Origin: Ottelia alismoides
Lineage: Eukaryota > Streptophyta > Magnoliopsida > Alismatales > Hydrocharitaceae
Assembly (NCBI GenBank): GCA_037367405.1
Contig: JAZKJV010005761.1
Location: 1-64,000 of the forward strand
Direction: 5' to 3'
Length of the DNA stretch: 64,000 nt
Below are positions 24,318 through 37,006 of this stretch, piece after piece. A program made the position numbers and the translations under genes. Under the pieces are notes generated by a model. The model saw only the letters and a program-made list of their open reading frames with translations, ran no database searches and had not been told where the DNA came from. Every line of letters starts with the position of its first letter. Positions within the stretch are counted from its first letter, which is position 1.

Positions 24318-24990
24318 GGGAACACTTATCAAATCATTTGATTAAGATCACAAATGAGTTATAATAATACCTTTTGAAGCATGATTGTGATCCCTTTAAA
24401 GCAAGAGACCTCCCGTCTCAAGTTCAATCCGATAAAAGAGGTACTTGCTAGCGCGTGGATGAGAGTGTGCTTCTCTCAATCCAAGTCAAAGATCCGAGAG
24501 ATGAATCTCCTGATTTATTTTTATGAAATATGAAGTATTCTTCATGAGCATGGAGCATCGAAGAAGAAGTAGATCCACAAGCAGTCGATCCAGCAACACA
24601 ACAATGTGACGATAATGAGGCTCTCTAGGTCAATATGTGGACAGTCACAATTGATAGACAACACTTCTATAATCTTTTCAGTAAGATCATAAATGAGTTA
24701 TAGGAATAAATCTTGAAGCATGATTGGGATCCCTTGTCTCTAAAGTAAGAGACCTCCTGTCTCATGTCCAATCCAATGAAGGAGGCACTTGCAAGCGCAT
24801 GGATGAGGTGTGTGCTTCTCACAATCTAAGTTGAAGATATGAGCGATGAATATATTGATTTCATCTCATGAAATCCGACATCTTCTTCATGCGAAAGGAT
24901 AACTGAAGAGGATAGAGATCCATGAACAATCGATCAGGCAATACAATGGCGTGGCGACGATGGCAAAGCTCTCTAGGTCATCCACAATAT
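24318..24990. repeat. Two tandem ~340-bp repeats in the copia LTR
   Basis: Unit 1 is about 24318-24655 and unit 2 about 24657-24990. Shared landmarks are aagatca.aaatgagttata (24343 and 24683), gaagcatgattg, agagacctcc.gtctca and ctctctaggtca (24621 and 24969). The units are clearly diverged, so the duplication is old. Confidence 0.85.
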
Positions 24991-24991
24991 T

Positions 24992-25009
24992 GAGAGAGAG
25001 AGAGAGAGA
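24992..25009. repeat. (GA)n microsatellite
   Basis: Nine GA dinucleotides directly after the second 340-bp unit. Confidence 0.95.
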
Positions 25010-25904
25010 AATAAGGTGTATGTAGAGAATAGAGGAGAGAGATTTCTCTCACAATTTTGTTTTAAAAGAAAGATCTAGGATTATGCTTTCTTTTACAACA
25101 TATTGGATTTCCATGGATCCCAATTCATGTGCATACAAAATCAACGGTGTAGATGATTTCGTGCTATCAATCAATGGTCATGATTTTATTACATAATTTT
25201 GTTACAACAAATAATCATTTTAAAGTAAATTAAATATGTTGTAAATAATTTACAATGCATTAAATTTAATTCAAATCAATCCCATGTGGAGTGATTGAAA
25301 AGAGATCAAGCATCCTTCCATTCATGGAGAGGGCGCCCACATAAAAATAGGACTCAATGTGGTCCTCTACCCTCCTTGTATGGAAGGTGACTCTCATTCC
25401 AATTTCGTGAGATCTCATTTCTCAACAAATATTCCATATGTGAAACAACGTTTGTTGCATATTTATTCACCAAAATAATTTTAAATTATTTTGTGATAAT
25501 TCAATCATGACATCAATAATTATGAATCATACTCATACAACCAATATAAAATGTAAATTGCATATTTAATTAATTGTTCAATGTGAATCCAATTCATATT
25601 AACATTTAGTTTGTAAATATTATTACAATTTAATCTCTCCATAATATTATAAATCATATTTATAATATTTATGATTATTATGGATAGTGCTATCCACATT
25701 AATCATATCCTTAAAAATTTAAAACTATTTAGTAATCTTGGACAATTATTCTCATGTTTCCAAATAATGAATCATATCCATATTACTTATGATAATTAAA
25801 TCACATTTAATCATCAAATTCTCAATGTTCAGATATATTATAAACAATGAAATTATTCCTGAACTCTTTGAAGAATAATGCACTTTCTCTGTGGATACTT
25901 GTTC

Positions 25905-26507
25905 CTTACCTACTTCTCTTTTTCCTTGAAAACCAAAATAAGGGACGGCTACTACTAGTGGCCCATAAGCAGTAGAGACTAGATGATGGTGCTTAGCAAT
26001 AAACACGAAATCTCACTGGCTAGTGGTCGATGTCATTGAGCTCATATAGAAGGCTTTTAGGGAACCCTCATAGGGTCCATCTCAGTTAGGGAAGCAACCC
26101 TGGAGACCTTTCTTCCATATCTATTCACTTGTAGGATTCGCTCCTTTCCTAGGAAATTCATGTCCACTTTCTCCCTAGGTACACTGACCGATAGTAAAGG
26201 AAAGACAGAGGTTGCCCTACTAGTACTTCACTTTCTTTACATGACAAGGGAGCACTATTATATATTTGTTTTGATTAGAGGTTGTGGAGATTACGAATGA
26301 AGAAGGAGGGAGTGAAGTAGGGGGTCCCCATAGTTCAGGAACCAATGGCGGAGGAGCAAGGAGTGGATCAAGAGTCCCCGGACGATGCATATGTAGAAAG
26401 CTTATCAGTTCGAACTTAGGTTACAGAAGAATGACCGCTTTACCAATATTGGAAACTCATTATGGAGACTAATGGGATTTCCATTACAAATGTCCTATCC
26501 GCTGATC
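25905..26507. other. ~600-bp insertion of unknown origin in the copia LTR
   Basis: The related LTR at 48520-49800 is continuous where this copy is split: ...tggatacttg before the insert and tgaggacaatg... after it, with CTTG on both sides. The insert is less AT-rich than its surroundings and contains G/C blocks such as gaagtagggggtcccc and gagtccccggacgatg. The frame at 26284-26472 has no known domain. The composition reminds me of plant mitochondrial intergenic DNA, but I did not recognise an organellar gene. Confidence 0.6.
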
Positions 26508-27680
26508 TTGTGAGGACAATGTGATTGTTCATTCCATGTAGAGTGACTTGGATTGAGATCATATCTCAAATCCAGATCTCGAGGACCTCTCAAAGATGTT
26601 TGATTAAATCAAACTGTGATTCTAATATTCTCATTACATCTGAATCACATATATATCAATGCACAACATTTGGACTAAGATTAGATTTCTAATCTTCTGA
26701 GAGGAGTTACTAAAATCCGAACCTATTTCATCACTCCCTCCGAATGGAAGTATCATGGTTATGCAATCGTTTATGATCACATCACCATTGAGTATTACTA
26801 ATACCCTACACCCTGCATACTGGAAGATAGAATAAATTCAAAGTTTTAGATCACATTTAGATTGTCTTCATCATTTTATCATTAGGTTTCTCATTAGATC
26901 ATTAGGAGTTGGCACCGATAATATGCTTTCCAAAAAAACATATATCATACCTACAAATTCTTGTCATGCTCCCAAAGAAGAACGAACATGCATGGAATTT
27001 GACCGATCCTAATACTTCATGAGTGAGCTAATCTCTTCTGGTTCATTATTGAACCATTTGAGATATCGTATTACTCATATGCCTTCGTATGCAAACCAGC
27101 TCGACGGTGTATAAATGTTGATTAGGACATCAACTTAACGGTTTTCCAAGTGTACATACTCAGACATATAGCAATACATCTATCTCCGATAAGATGATGC
27201 GTCCATATATCTTGATAGCGTACGACATAGGTCTAGGTTATCTCGATCTCGTTAAGTCAACTCTTTGACCTAACTTATTTGACACCTCCGAATCTCTATT
27301 CGTATGTAGAGGACATGTAGCAAGAGGTCGATCAGATATCCGCCTTTAGAGAAAGATTGCAATCTCCTTCTTAGGCTGGAGGTCATCTCTTTAACAATCA
27401 TTTGACAGTACTTTATGAATCCTCAATCTAATTCTTTAGATATCATCAAGCACCAAACTCTATGATTCAACCATTGAATCAATAGCTGTATGATCATTAA
27501 GGTGGCCATGGAATATAACTCCAACCGTACTAAGGGACCTTATAAGTGCATTCATTCATTTAATGGTAGACAAGGAGTGAAATAAACCAATAACCTTTAT
27601 TTATATATCAAAGATTACAATAACATTTATTGTAGAAATGGTTAACCGCGAGCTCACATGGCTAACACCAATAATGTGAC

Positions 27681-27934
27681 AGCATACGATAGATCTTAGC
27701 TCTCTCGATCACGTTAAGTCAATTCTATAACTTAACACATCTGACACCTCCAAATCTCTATTCCTATGTAGAGGATCTGAATCAGTTGTCGTCTAGATAT
27801 CATCCTTTGGAATAAGGATTTCCATCTTATTCTCAAGTTGGAGATCCTCTCTTGACAATCATTTGGTGGTGCTAGTTAAGTCCTCAATCTAACTCTTTAG
27901 ATTATTAACTCAGCACCGGCCTCTATAATCCTAC
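27681..27934 (-). repeat. Second fragment of the same copia LTR
   Basis: 27681-27934 repeats 27215-27480 in direct orientation (gttaagtcaa, gacacctccgaatctctattc.tatgtagagga, and ctcaatctaa.tctttagat). It lies outside the copia LTR start and ends where LTR B begins at 27935. It is probably part of an older copy into which the copia element, and then element B, inserted. Confidence 0.75.
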
Positions 27935-30900
27935 TGATGAATCACCACTTCATCACATTTATTCTATTATTTTGGCCTTAAAAACCCTAGCTAATGCATG
28001 TAAAAACGATTATTCTGTACAAATAACATTCTTTATTTATTCCATTTATTGTACATAAACTATAGTTTTAATGCCAAAATTATATAATAAAGAAATGAAA
28101 AGAAAATTAATAAAGTTTCAAATGTATGTAATGACCCTAAACCCTGGGATAAGGGTAAAAAATCAATAAAATTCCCTTTTATTTATTCATCAATAATTCA
28201 TTTTTGGAACCTATTTTATTTTCTATTATTTATATCTCAAATAAAGAAACTTTGTACATAAAAGATGTAGACAAAAATACAAAAAAATGCAAAATTGATT
28301 TCACAGAAAAATAATATACAATGTACTTTTTATACTCGGAATAAAAAAACCAAAAGCAAAGTATCCAAGCCCAAAACTTCTTATAAAAAAAACAAAATGT
28401 ATCAAAACCGACTTTAATTGTATATAAATTTTAATAAGTTATTTAATGAAGGTAGTTTCATTTAATTTAGAATTCTGGTATGAAAGTTAAGTTTCGGACC
28501 TCGACTATATAGTTTACATAAATAAAATATTCATTTTATTTATTCTTTATTATTTTTATAATTTATATTTTATAATTTTGTAAATATTATTTATATTATA
28601 TATACACATTTATACGAAAATAAAATCATAACTAAACATTAAAACAAAATAAGTATACGAAATACATAGATGAAATACCTATACTTATATTTGTATATTT
28701 AAAACCCCTATTTATTGAAGTGTACATAATATATCAGAAAAATATAAAATATATATATATATGTGTGTGTAAAAAAATAAGTTATAAATATATAAAATAT
28801 GAAAACAAAATAATAAAATCAAAAATACAAAATAAAAACAAATGAACAAAACATAGGCAATTATACATATAAAGATACTTGTAAAAAGTAACTTGTAATA
28901 AAATAACTTGTAAAAATAAATAAAAGACTAACTACAATAAATAAAAACACCTTTTTTGTTTGATCAAAAAAATTAAAATAATCATTTATTAACTTAACTT
29001 GAATTATTTTTGAATTTCAATTTTTGGTTTGTCCTTGTAGCAGCTTAGCGACAATCACAACCCAATAACAGTTGACCCTAGGCCAATTGTCCTCCTTCTA
29101 GCCTAGCCCTGTCAGAACTGCCTTTGACCATGGGTTCTCGAATTTTTCACCATCAAATATTTCACTCTTTAGGCTCGAATCCTTTACCACATCCCTCCCT
29201 CGATCAACACATTATCACGTGCACGTGAATCCTCGATCAAGGGACCTCAGCATCAAGCTCCACCACTCGATGAAGACCACCAGTATTAGTATCACATCCG
29301 ATCTCCATTGGAATTTTGATCCCTTTTCTTCCTTTCAAATCTAATCTAGAGCTTCAAGCAACCTTCCTGGTGACATAAAGAGTGCTCTCACCATTCGACG
29401 AGGAGTTTTGGGTGTCGAATCGAGGTGGTCAAGCTCGCCGGAGTCCTCCACCTGAATTTCTCTTTAGGTGTGTCCCCAGTAAGCTTCTTCTCCTTTCGTT
29501 GTCTTTAATTTCCCGAGATTAGATATAGTATAGGTTAGGTTTTTATTTCAATTAATATTGTCTTTAATTTCGTGAAATCCAAATCTATCTCTCATCGGAG
29601 TTACGACTCCGCCACCTGATCCCGACCATAATCGATTGCCTTTGCCTCGCCTGTCACCCTCACTCTCTTCCCCTTCTCCTTCTGAATAACCCACAAACTC
29701 TCATTCCCCTCAATCTTTCATTAATCGAGGAGTCAGATCTCCTCCCTCTACCCTTCACTGGAGACCTCCCTCTACTTCATCTTGCTCCCATTTCACCTCC
29801 ATAACCCATCCTTGGCTTTAACTTTTTGCCCCTAACATATTCTTGCAGGAAACGGAAAGAAAATTCACCTTTCCAAGGCTTTTGAAGTTCGAACAGAAGC
29901 TCCAAGTGTGAGGCCTAGATGGATCCCTTTTGATGGTCCTTGACCATTTTGAGGAGCTCTACATATGTGGAATCACTCCAGGAGGCTTTGGATCCATCTT
30001 ACAGTGACGGAGCAAGTCGAAGTCGGCTAGAATCATTGAATGAAACTCAGGGAAGGAGACCTTCTTCCCTATTCTTCATGTGAAGCAGCTACCGTCCGAT
30101 CAGCTCTACCTTCCAAATCATTTGGCAGTCGTTGGATGTGCCCATGCCTCTAGCATTGATCTCCAACTGAAGATATGATCTCAGCTGGCCATCAGCAAAC
30201 CGTCATCGTGCTCCCAACAACTGCCATACTGATAAGTCAAGTGCCTACAACCATTGGATCAGCATCATGAGGGGGTAAATTACATCACATACCCCAACTT
30301 TTGTAGCTTTATTACTTAGTCCTATAACTTTCTTCGTAGTTTAATATTTCTGTAAAATTTGCAAGTAAAACCTAAGCTTTCCTCTATTTGATATCCGGTC
30401 CATGCCAAGTCACCTCATGTGTCGTCCCACGTAGGGTGGCCATTTACAAAGATACCCTCACGAGTATTTGTATTTCATTTCATTTCAAAAAACTTTAAAT
30501 ATCAATTATATTATTTTAGGTTTTGCAGAAAGCACCTCCCTTTAGTTTTTATTGCATAAATTCTCTTTCTAATACTTGTATTTTAATACATATTTTCTAT
30601 TTATTCAATATATCATCTATTCTCTAAAAATTCTAAAAAATATGGTTAAGTGTGTGCTTGCTTGTAGATTCACGTCATATTTTTGCATTCTAATTTTAGT
30701 CGCTTTAAATATTTATTAAAAATTAAAAGTGCACATTTTTCCAGTTTGACTTATAAAATACTAAAAAGAACAAAAGGAATGTAAAAAATTCCACAAAACT
30801 TACTTCCTATCTATTTTAATTTGTCTTATCAGTTATCCAAAAATCAACCAAAAAAGGAAAACTTTAAAATCACATAACACTAAACATCTTATAAAAATTC

Positions 30901-31624
30901 TCAAAAATTCTTAAAATTCCAAAATACTTTTATTTATTATATAATTTTCCTTTTTAAGTATATTTTGGTTTAAAATAGTTTTGGGTTTTTCTGTGGTGGC
31001 TTGATATTTTTAAAATAAAAAATACTTACTATTACTTCATTGTTCCCTATTTTGACTTTGTATTCAATTTAAAATACCTAAAAATTTGAAAAAATATCCA
31101 AAAAATCACAACAACATTAGAAAATTATTATAAACACAAAACTATATTTTTCGAGAATTTTAGGTATATTTATGCCTACGTTTTACTTGTATATCTCTAG
31201 ATGCATGTATTAGCTACATAATTTTTTGCATTACTTATATTATTATTTTATTTTCCATTTCATTTCATTTTGTTTTGTTTTCAAAATTAAAAATAAAAAA
31301 CATTTTCAAAAACTAAAAATTAAATAAAAAATTGACAAATTAAAAATCCACAAAAAAAAATAAATTAAGTGTTTGGAAAGACAAATTCATGTGTGATTTT
31401 CTATCTCATTTGCTCTAGACCTTTGTTTCCTTTGTTCAACCCCTACCTATTTGTCACTATAGATCTTTAATAGGGTATAATAAATTTTAGACCAATATGA
31501 TTGATTGCTTAATTATTGTGTGGGTTAATTATTGTTTGATCATGAGTATTGAGCAGTTGCCTTGACGATAGTGAGTCTGATTTTGTTAGACCATTATTAG
31601 TGACTCTAGTACATACGTTTGATA
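27935..31624 (+). repeat. 5' LTR of element B (Athila-type gypsy)
   Basis: It starts with TG at 27935 and a hairpin with TGATGAA and TTCATCA arms, the same start as at 14553 and 44504, and is followed at 31625 by the primer-binding site. It is about 3.7 kb. It shares the block order of LTRs A and C (accctaaaccctg, ataaagaaactttgtaca, ccaaaagc, ttaataag.tattta) but is much more diverged from them than A and C are from each other, so it is a separate subfamily. Microsatellite-like tatatatgtgtgtg occurs near 28750. Confidence 0.78.
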
Positions 31625-31645
31625 AATGGCGTTGTTTCCAGGGAG
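31625..31645 (+). promoter_or_regulatory. Primer-binding site of element B
   Basis: AATGGCGTTGTTTCCAGGGA, close to the TGGCGCCGTTGCCGGGGA site of Athila/Tat elements, lies directly after LTR B. It sets the plus-strand orientation of element B. Confidence 0.8.
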
Positions 31646-33740
31646 CATCGACTTGTAGAGTAATTTGTCTTTATATTGCTTAGCCATTTCTTCATTGAGT
31701 TACTTTTATTTGATTTTCAATTTTGAACTGTCTGGCATCTCTTTTCTTTGACTTCTTGCGAGGGACAATGGACTGAGGAGGATAGCCTAGGTTATTCTAT
31801 GCATCCTTGGGATGAGGAGCTGGCTATTTTGACCTAGCCGACAAGAGTGTACATGAGGCTCTTGAGAGTGAGAGAGACAATAACCTAGCATAGATTTTAT
31901 TTTCTTTTTGTGTGTGCGATTGAGAGAGACTATTATTTCTGCTTAATTAATTTCTAATAATACATGTATGTTGGACTTTGGACACTCAAGCCAAATTTCG
32001 AAGTGTTTGTTCACTTGGGTTCTAACCATGTTTTTCAAGATTTCTATCGCCTTATTTTATTGGTTTCCCATGACTTGTGCTTTCCACCTTATTTTTATTT
32101 GTTTTGTGGAATGAGCCTTTAGTCTTCAGGCATGCTTGATCATGTAGACTAAGGCTAAACATCTAACTGTCTTTGCATGCATCTATGGTATTCGCATTTG
32201 GACTTAATTTAATTAATAGTTGAATACTTAGTCTTTAAACCGTGCATTGAGAGAGCTCTCCATACAACACTTGCAGGGCCCATTGCTGTGGGCATCAAGG
32301 ATGCTCCAAGATTGGACCTTAGGTTTCATCCTTTGTGTTTAGCATTTGGTTCTTCACGTATATCAATTGCCTTCTTAGGACAATTTTCATGTGCATACAT
32401 GAATATAGTCCAGGTTTACAAATTTCTATTTTGCATCCCATATGGAGAGCGCGGAGAGAAGTGTAAGTATTATAACTAAGCAGTCATCATTTAGGCACTA
32501 AGGTGAGATTTCCATCTTAATGTTGCCTTGCATTGATTTGTCATCTCTCCCTCTATTTTTGGATCACATAGGAATTTAAAGAAAATACAAAAACATTAGG
32601 CAATTGTATTGAATTTACTCAAAGCAAGTGATAACACAAAAAAGTTAAAAAAGGGGACGTTAAAATAAATGAAATTGATTAATTGAACCCATTGCATTGG
32701 GTGAGCAAATCCCTCATTTATTTTCAACTAGCATTTAGGAAGGTCTCATTCCCGAGTGAGAGAATTGTTGTAAGGATTATAGCCAAAAACCTAGTTTATT
32801 ACTACCTTTTGTATTACCTGGATTTCTGAAGTATTGGCGCTTCTATCGTACGTGAATGAGTAGGGTCTGGTAAATGACGATGTTCTCTCCTTGTGTAGAA
32901 CACCGACCTTATCCGAAGTACTAAGCTTAGGCAATGCCTTCACGGGGGTATCTGCTTCATCGTCTTGCATCTGAGTAGGTATTTGCATGCCCAAGGGTGA
33001 TTCTGTTGCGAGCAAGGTTCGAAGAAGTGGTTTCGCCTATCATCTTTCTCCTTCTATTTCTTTGGATGATAAGGGATCTAAGAAGGGTTACAAGGACCTC
33101 AAAAAGTACATACTATAGGTTACAAAGGAGGAGGACAAGTACATGATACTTTTCCAGTAGTACTCTCGCTCCTATAGGATTAGCGCTTTAAGGACTTGTT
33201 GAAACATAATTTCCTGAAAATATATATATAACCTACAAAGATAATTATCGAACCTTCACGGCTTCATGTTTCAAGTTGGTGAATCAATTGTTTTGAGGTT
33301 TGATTTCTTAGTTTTATTAAGGTCAAGATAAAAAATATCACGCACTTGCACTATTTTGCTTTCCTTCTTTTCTTTCACTCTCTTTGGCCCTTGCTCAATG
33401 TGAACCTTCTATTGTTTTACATTCCTTTTATTTCTTGTTCTTCTCCATGCTTTACATAGATCATCTATCTCCTTTTGACCCTCTCAAGATGTTGACCCAC
33501 AGATGGTTTAGTCGGGACTCTGCCAACATCTACATTGATTACGTGTCACTGACATCTCCTATAATGAGGGGTGATATCTAAGAAATTGGTTTGGACCTTG
33601 CGAATTCTCCTTGGACTCCCCATCCTTTCTTCTTTTAATACTTGACTTTATCCAATAAATTTGTTGTTAAGGATCGAATCACAACCTGAGCTATCACTTC
33701 CTCTTCAAATAAATCGGGATTTCTCTTATCCCTGAACAAA
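31646..33740 (+). other. Leader of element B (non-coding)
   Basis: About 2 kb between the primer-binding site and gag, with blocks shared with the leader of element A (cgtgcattgagagag, gga.gctcca.gattgga). Small frames (32288-32479, 33384-33581) show no domain. A long leader is common in Athila-type elements. Confidence 0.65.
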
Positions 33741-35100
33741 GACCTTATGGATGGAGATTCATTTTAGTCAATATACTATGTTCCATTCACAACCCTATGG
33801 GATAGACCTTAATCCCAGACTTATATCATCATTTGGTGCTCAAACAGAGACTGATCAGGGTTTGTTCCATCATGCAGATCATCAACTCGGTCAAGAGGCA
33901 AAACTTCAGTCATATCCAGAAATGGCTCCCTCAGGATGAGGAAAGGGACCACAGCCCCAACCAACTGAGCAGGAAGATCACGGGTAAGGGTAGCATGCCA
34001 CACAGAATGAGGTCAACGGTCATCTCCTTGAATCCATTCAAGCTATCCAGCAATAGTAGACTAATCAAGTATTATCCTAGGCCGCTTTCCAAGTTATGCT
34101 AAATAATTTGAGGATGAGGGCTAATGAGAGTGATGCCAAGATAGAGGGTAGTTTCAAGAGAGAAAATGAAGACCTGAACAGAGATGATATAGAGGACTAC
34201 ATGTTAGTGGGTTGACTCCATAAAGAAGGGGGAGGCAAGACCAACAGAGCCCAAGCCCACATTGAAGCAAACCTACAACACTAGGACTAGCCATATCACA
34301 GAGTGGATTCATATTCCACCCATTCATGGATAATTCGAGTTAAAGCCGTAATTCTTGTCTCTGCTCCCGTCCTTCCACAGTAACACGACTGACACCCAAA
34401 CATCCACTTCTAACAGATCAGTTGCATTTGTTCCATGACACACTACCCCAATATTTCTCTAGGGGTAATCAAAATGACTGCCTTTCTTACAGTCTCCACG
34501 ATAAGGCCTCGTATTGGGTCGATCATTTGGGGAAGGTAGTGACGACCTGGGTGGAGTTAAAATCTGTGTTTCTTCATAAACACTATCCTCTTGATCACTT
34601 GAACTAGATGCATTCCCACATATCCATCTTTATCCAACAACCCTAAAAGATGATACATGAAGTGTGGGAAAATTCAAAGATATGCAAGAGAAATGTCCCT
34701 GCCATGACATTTCGAAGACTAGTCTTGTCCAGCATTTCTTCGTTGGGTTGACATTAGAAAGCCAAAAGCTAGTAGATGCAGATTGTGGTGGCTCGCATTT
34801 TAACAAGAATGATGATGTCATCTGCGACATTTTTGAGGAAATGGCCGAAGGAAATTCCACTCAATCCTCATCTTGTGCCTACATGAAGATGCCCACTGCC
34901 AGCCACAAGCTAGTCAATATGGTTGCTCATGCAGAGGACATAAATGAGAGCTCCAAACTAAGTATTGTTGGGAGCCACCTTTCCAAAGTCGATATCATTG
35001 AGAAGAGGTCTCAGGACCTCAACAAACTTGCAGTCATAAAGAAGAGGACCCAAGTCTTGGAGAAACTCGATTTGATTTCCCAGCAGCTGGAGTAGCTTGT
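33741..35100 (+). pseudogene. Gag core of element B (retrotransposon gag domain)
   Basis: 34422-34607 encodes LSYSLHDKASYWVDHLGKVVTTW-ELKSVFLHKHYPL, the gag core of plant gypsy elements (family: F..SL.D.A..W...L....I.TW..L...FL..YFP). After a stop the next frame (34664-35095) continues KFKDMQEKCPCHDISKTSLVQHFFVGL, QKLVDADCGG and ICDIFEEMAE, matching the Athila order. A basic, helix-rich tail follows (KKRTQVLEKLDLISQQLE). Gag forms the particle in which reverse transcription takes place. Stops at 34605 and elsewhere break the frame. The start codon is not preserved clearly. Confidence 0.88.
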
Positions 35101-36000
35101 TCAGGTGTTGAATGCCAATGCATGCAATTCCGTATCTGCCACTACCAAGACTCCCGTCGAGTAGGAGGATCCAACACCGACACAACCTCCCCAGTCGAGT
35201 CTCTCATCGTACTAACCTGTCTTGCAAGTGTACTACTTGCACGCTCCGGAGTAGCCCCTATAGTCAACATATATGGTTGTCTATCAACCACAATTACAGC
35301 CAGCCTATCTTGAGAAGTTCTATCCACCCCCGCCAGTTATCCAGGAAGTCAATGGTGTATGTAATAATGAGGCATACCTGACCCGTACTCAGGGACAACC
35401 CTAGGGTTAGAACATGGACAACAAGCCCTATCACCAACAACAACAGGGTGGAAGACCCTACCATCCCCTCAGTAGTAGCAACCTCCATACCACAACAACA
35501 CATGGAGGCAGAATTATCAGCAAGGTCCTCAGCAGCCTGATTACCGCAATCAAGGTTACCATCAGCAACAATCGGCTGCTCAATACCATCCTCAGTACTC
35601 CCAATATGCATCATTCCCTCCTCCTCACCATCAGTTTTATCAGGGTTACAACTAGCATCCTCTACAACAGCAATACCACAGCCAACGACCCCACTAGGCC
35701 GACCCGTCCGAGGCACCATGTGTGAACTCGGCCCTAGATTGTTTAGCTTAGCAAGTGAAAAATATGGCTGAGATGACCCAAAAGATCGACGACCTGATAG
35801 CTGCGAAGATTGTCATCCCAGCTCAAGCTGAGGCTAACCTGAATAATTTCCATCGCAAGGAGCAGATGGCCGGTAGTGTCCAACCCAATTCAGATGATCT
35901 TAATTACTTTTTATCTAATGTTGTTACTCTCAATACTGGTAGGACACTAACCATCAACCACCATGAAGGGAAAGCATCCATCATTTGATGGGGAGTTGTC
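35100..36000 (+). pseudogene. Gag C-terminal tail of element B, Q/Y-rich
   Basis: In one frame the translation is rich in glutamine, tyrosine and proline (for example NYQQGPQQPDYRNQGYHQQQ near 35520-35580) with stops, then at 35755-35988 MAEMTQKIDDLIAAKIV and NFHRKEQMAG. The Q/Y/P-rich tail followed by a short helical segment also occurs in E2 (50500-50890). No zinc knuckle is seen, as is usual for Athila gag. Open frames on the opposite strand here (35294-35719) come from this repetitive composition. Confidence 0.7.
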
Positions 36001-36319
36001 AGCACAGCGAACATTAGGTATAGATACCATTTTTGGAGGAACACCAGAAAAAGCAACAAAAATATATTAAATGAGGAAAACCCATAAATACAAAAAGAAG
36101 GAAGCAACAACATCCTTGGTAGAGACCAACTAGATCTGAATACGTCTGTACAGGCAGTAGCCCCAGCACCAGTCTTGGAGGAGCACCCACATGCAGCAAA
36201 CCTGAAGCAAGTCAAGGAAGCCGAGCCAACATTTTTTGGTCCATCACTTGTAGATGAATCTTTACCTTTTCACCATCTACCTATACATCATGATATGGAA
36301 ATATTTTAGACAATACGGT

Positions 36320-36990
36320 TTCTGAGTCTATAAATATTCCTTTTCCTAAAACAATGAAAACACAAAAAATCACAATTTTGAAAAATGCTTTGTCTGAACC
36401 CTTAATTGTGGAAATTATTCAGAATTTAGTCTTGATTATGCCTCTCATGCAAGCTCTTGAGTACATGCATGTTGTGAAGAAATTATTAAAAGATGCATGT
36501 ACAACGAGATGTCGATCTCGCCCTCACAATCCAAGGAGTCAAGGTGGCAAGTCTGAAAAGCACATTCTCACCATGGCCATAGTCAATGCCATCAGCAGTC
36601 TCCCAGACAAAAGGAAAGATAAGGGAGCACCACTCATTTATTGCCAAATGTTCGACCAAGAATTTGAATTAACATTACTTGATAGTGGGTCTTCTATCAA
36701 TTTGATGACAGCCTCACTACTCATTGAATTTGGGTTAGGTCCGCATAAGCCCACCAAGATGATTCTACAATTCACAGACAAGTTAGTCAAGCAACCTAAA
36801 GGCATGTTGGAGGATGTGATCATAGTTGTTCAAGGGATTTAGTTACATGTTGACCTTTTCATGTTGGACATGGACGTCTCCACACCTCTGCTCCATACCA
36901 ATATTATTCTTGGATGGTTGTTCCTACGAACTGCCGAAGTATTAGTGAACTAGGCACTGGAGAGATCACATTCAGCTCTAACGACAGAAA
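36320..36990 (+). pseudogene. Aspartic protease region of element B
   Basis: 36354-36842 begins with the pre-protease block (PLMQALEYMHVVKKLLKDA; Athila elements have a similar P...A...P.Y.K.LK. block) and continues into the protease: YCQMFDQEFELTLLDSGSSINLM with the catalytic DSG at 36681-36689, then GL.PTKMILQF.D and QPKGMLEDVIIVVQG. After a stop, LDMDVST and NIILGWLFL follow (family: ILGRPFL). The catalytic triplet is intact, but the frame is closed at 36840. The protease would cut the Gag-Pol precursor. Confidence 0.85.
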
Positions 36991-37006
36991 AGTCTAGATA
37001 AAGACC

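Larger units (their letters stand above)
24186..27680 (-). repeat. 5' LTR of the copia element, enlarged
   Basis: 25826-27680 matches 48520-49800 in inverted orientation: for example aataaatgttattgta, gtggtttatttcactccttg and the gatctggatttgagatatgatct block. The inner boundary is the primer-binding site. The outer boundary is probably at 27680, where the minus strand reads TGTCACATTATTGG. It is about 3.5 kb because it contains a tandem duplication (24318-24990) and an unrelated insertion (about 25905-26507). Confidence 0.75.

Noticed and set aside
32288..33581. Small frames in the leader of element B as upstream genes
   Set aside because: They are not conserved with the leader of element A and show no domain.
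35294..35719. Opposed open frames over the gag tail of element B
   Set aside because: The Q/Y-rich repeat composition leaves several frames open; only the plus-strand frame with the Q/Y run fits gag.
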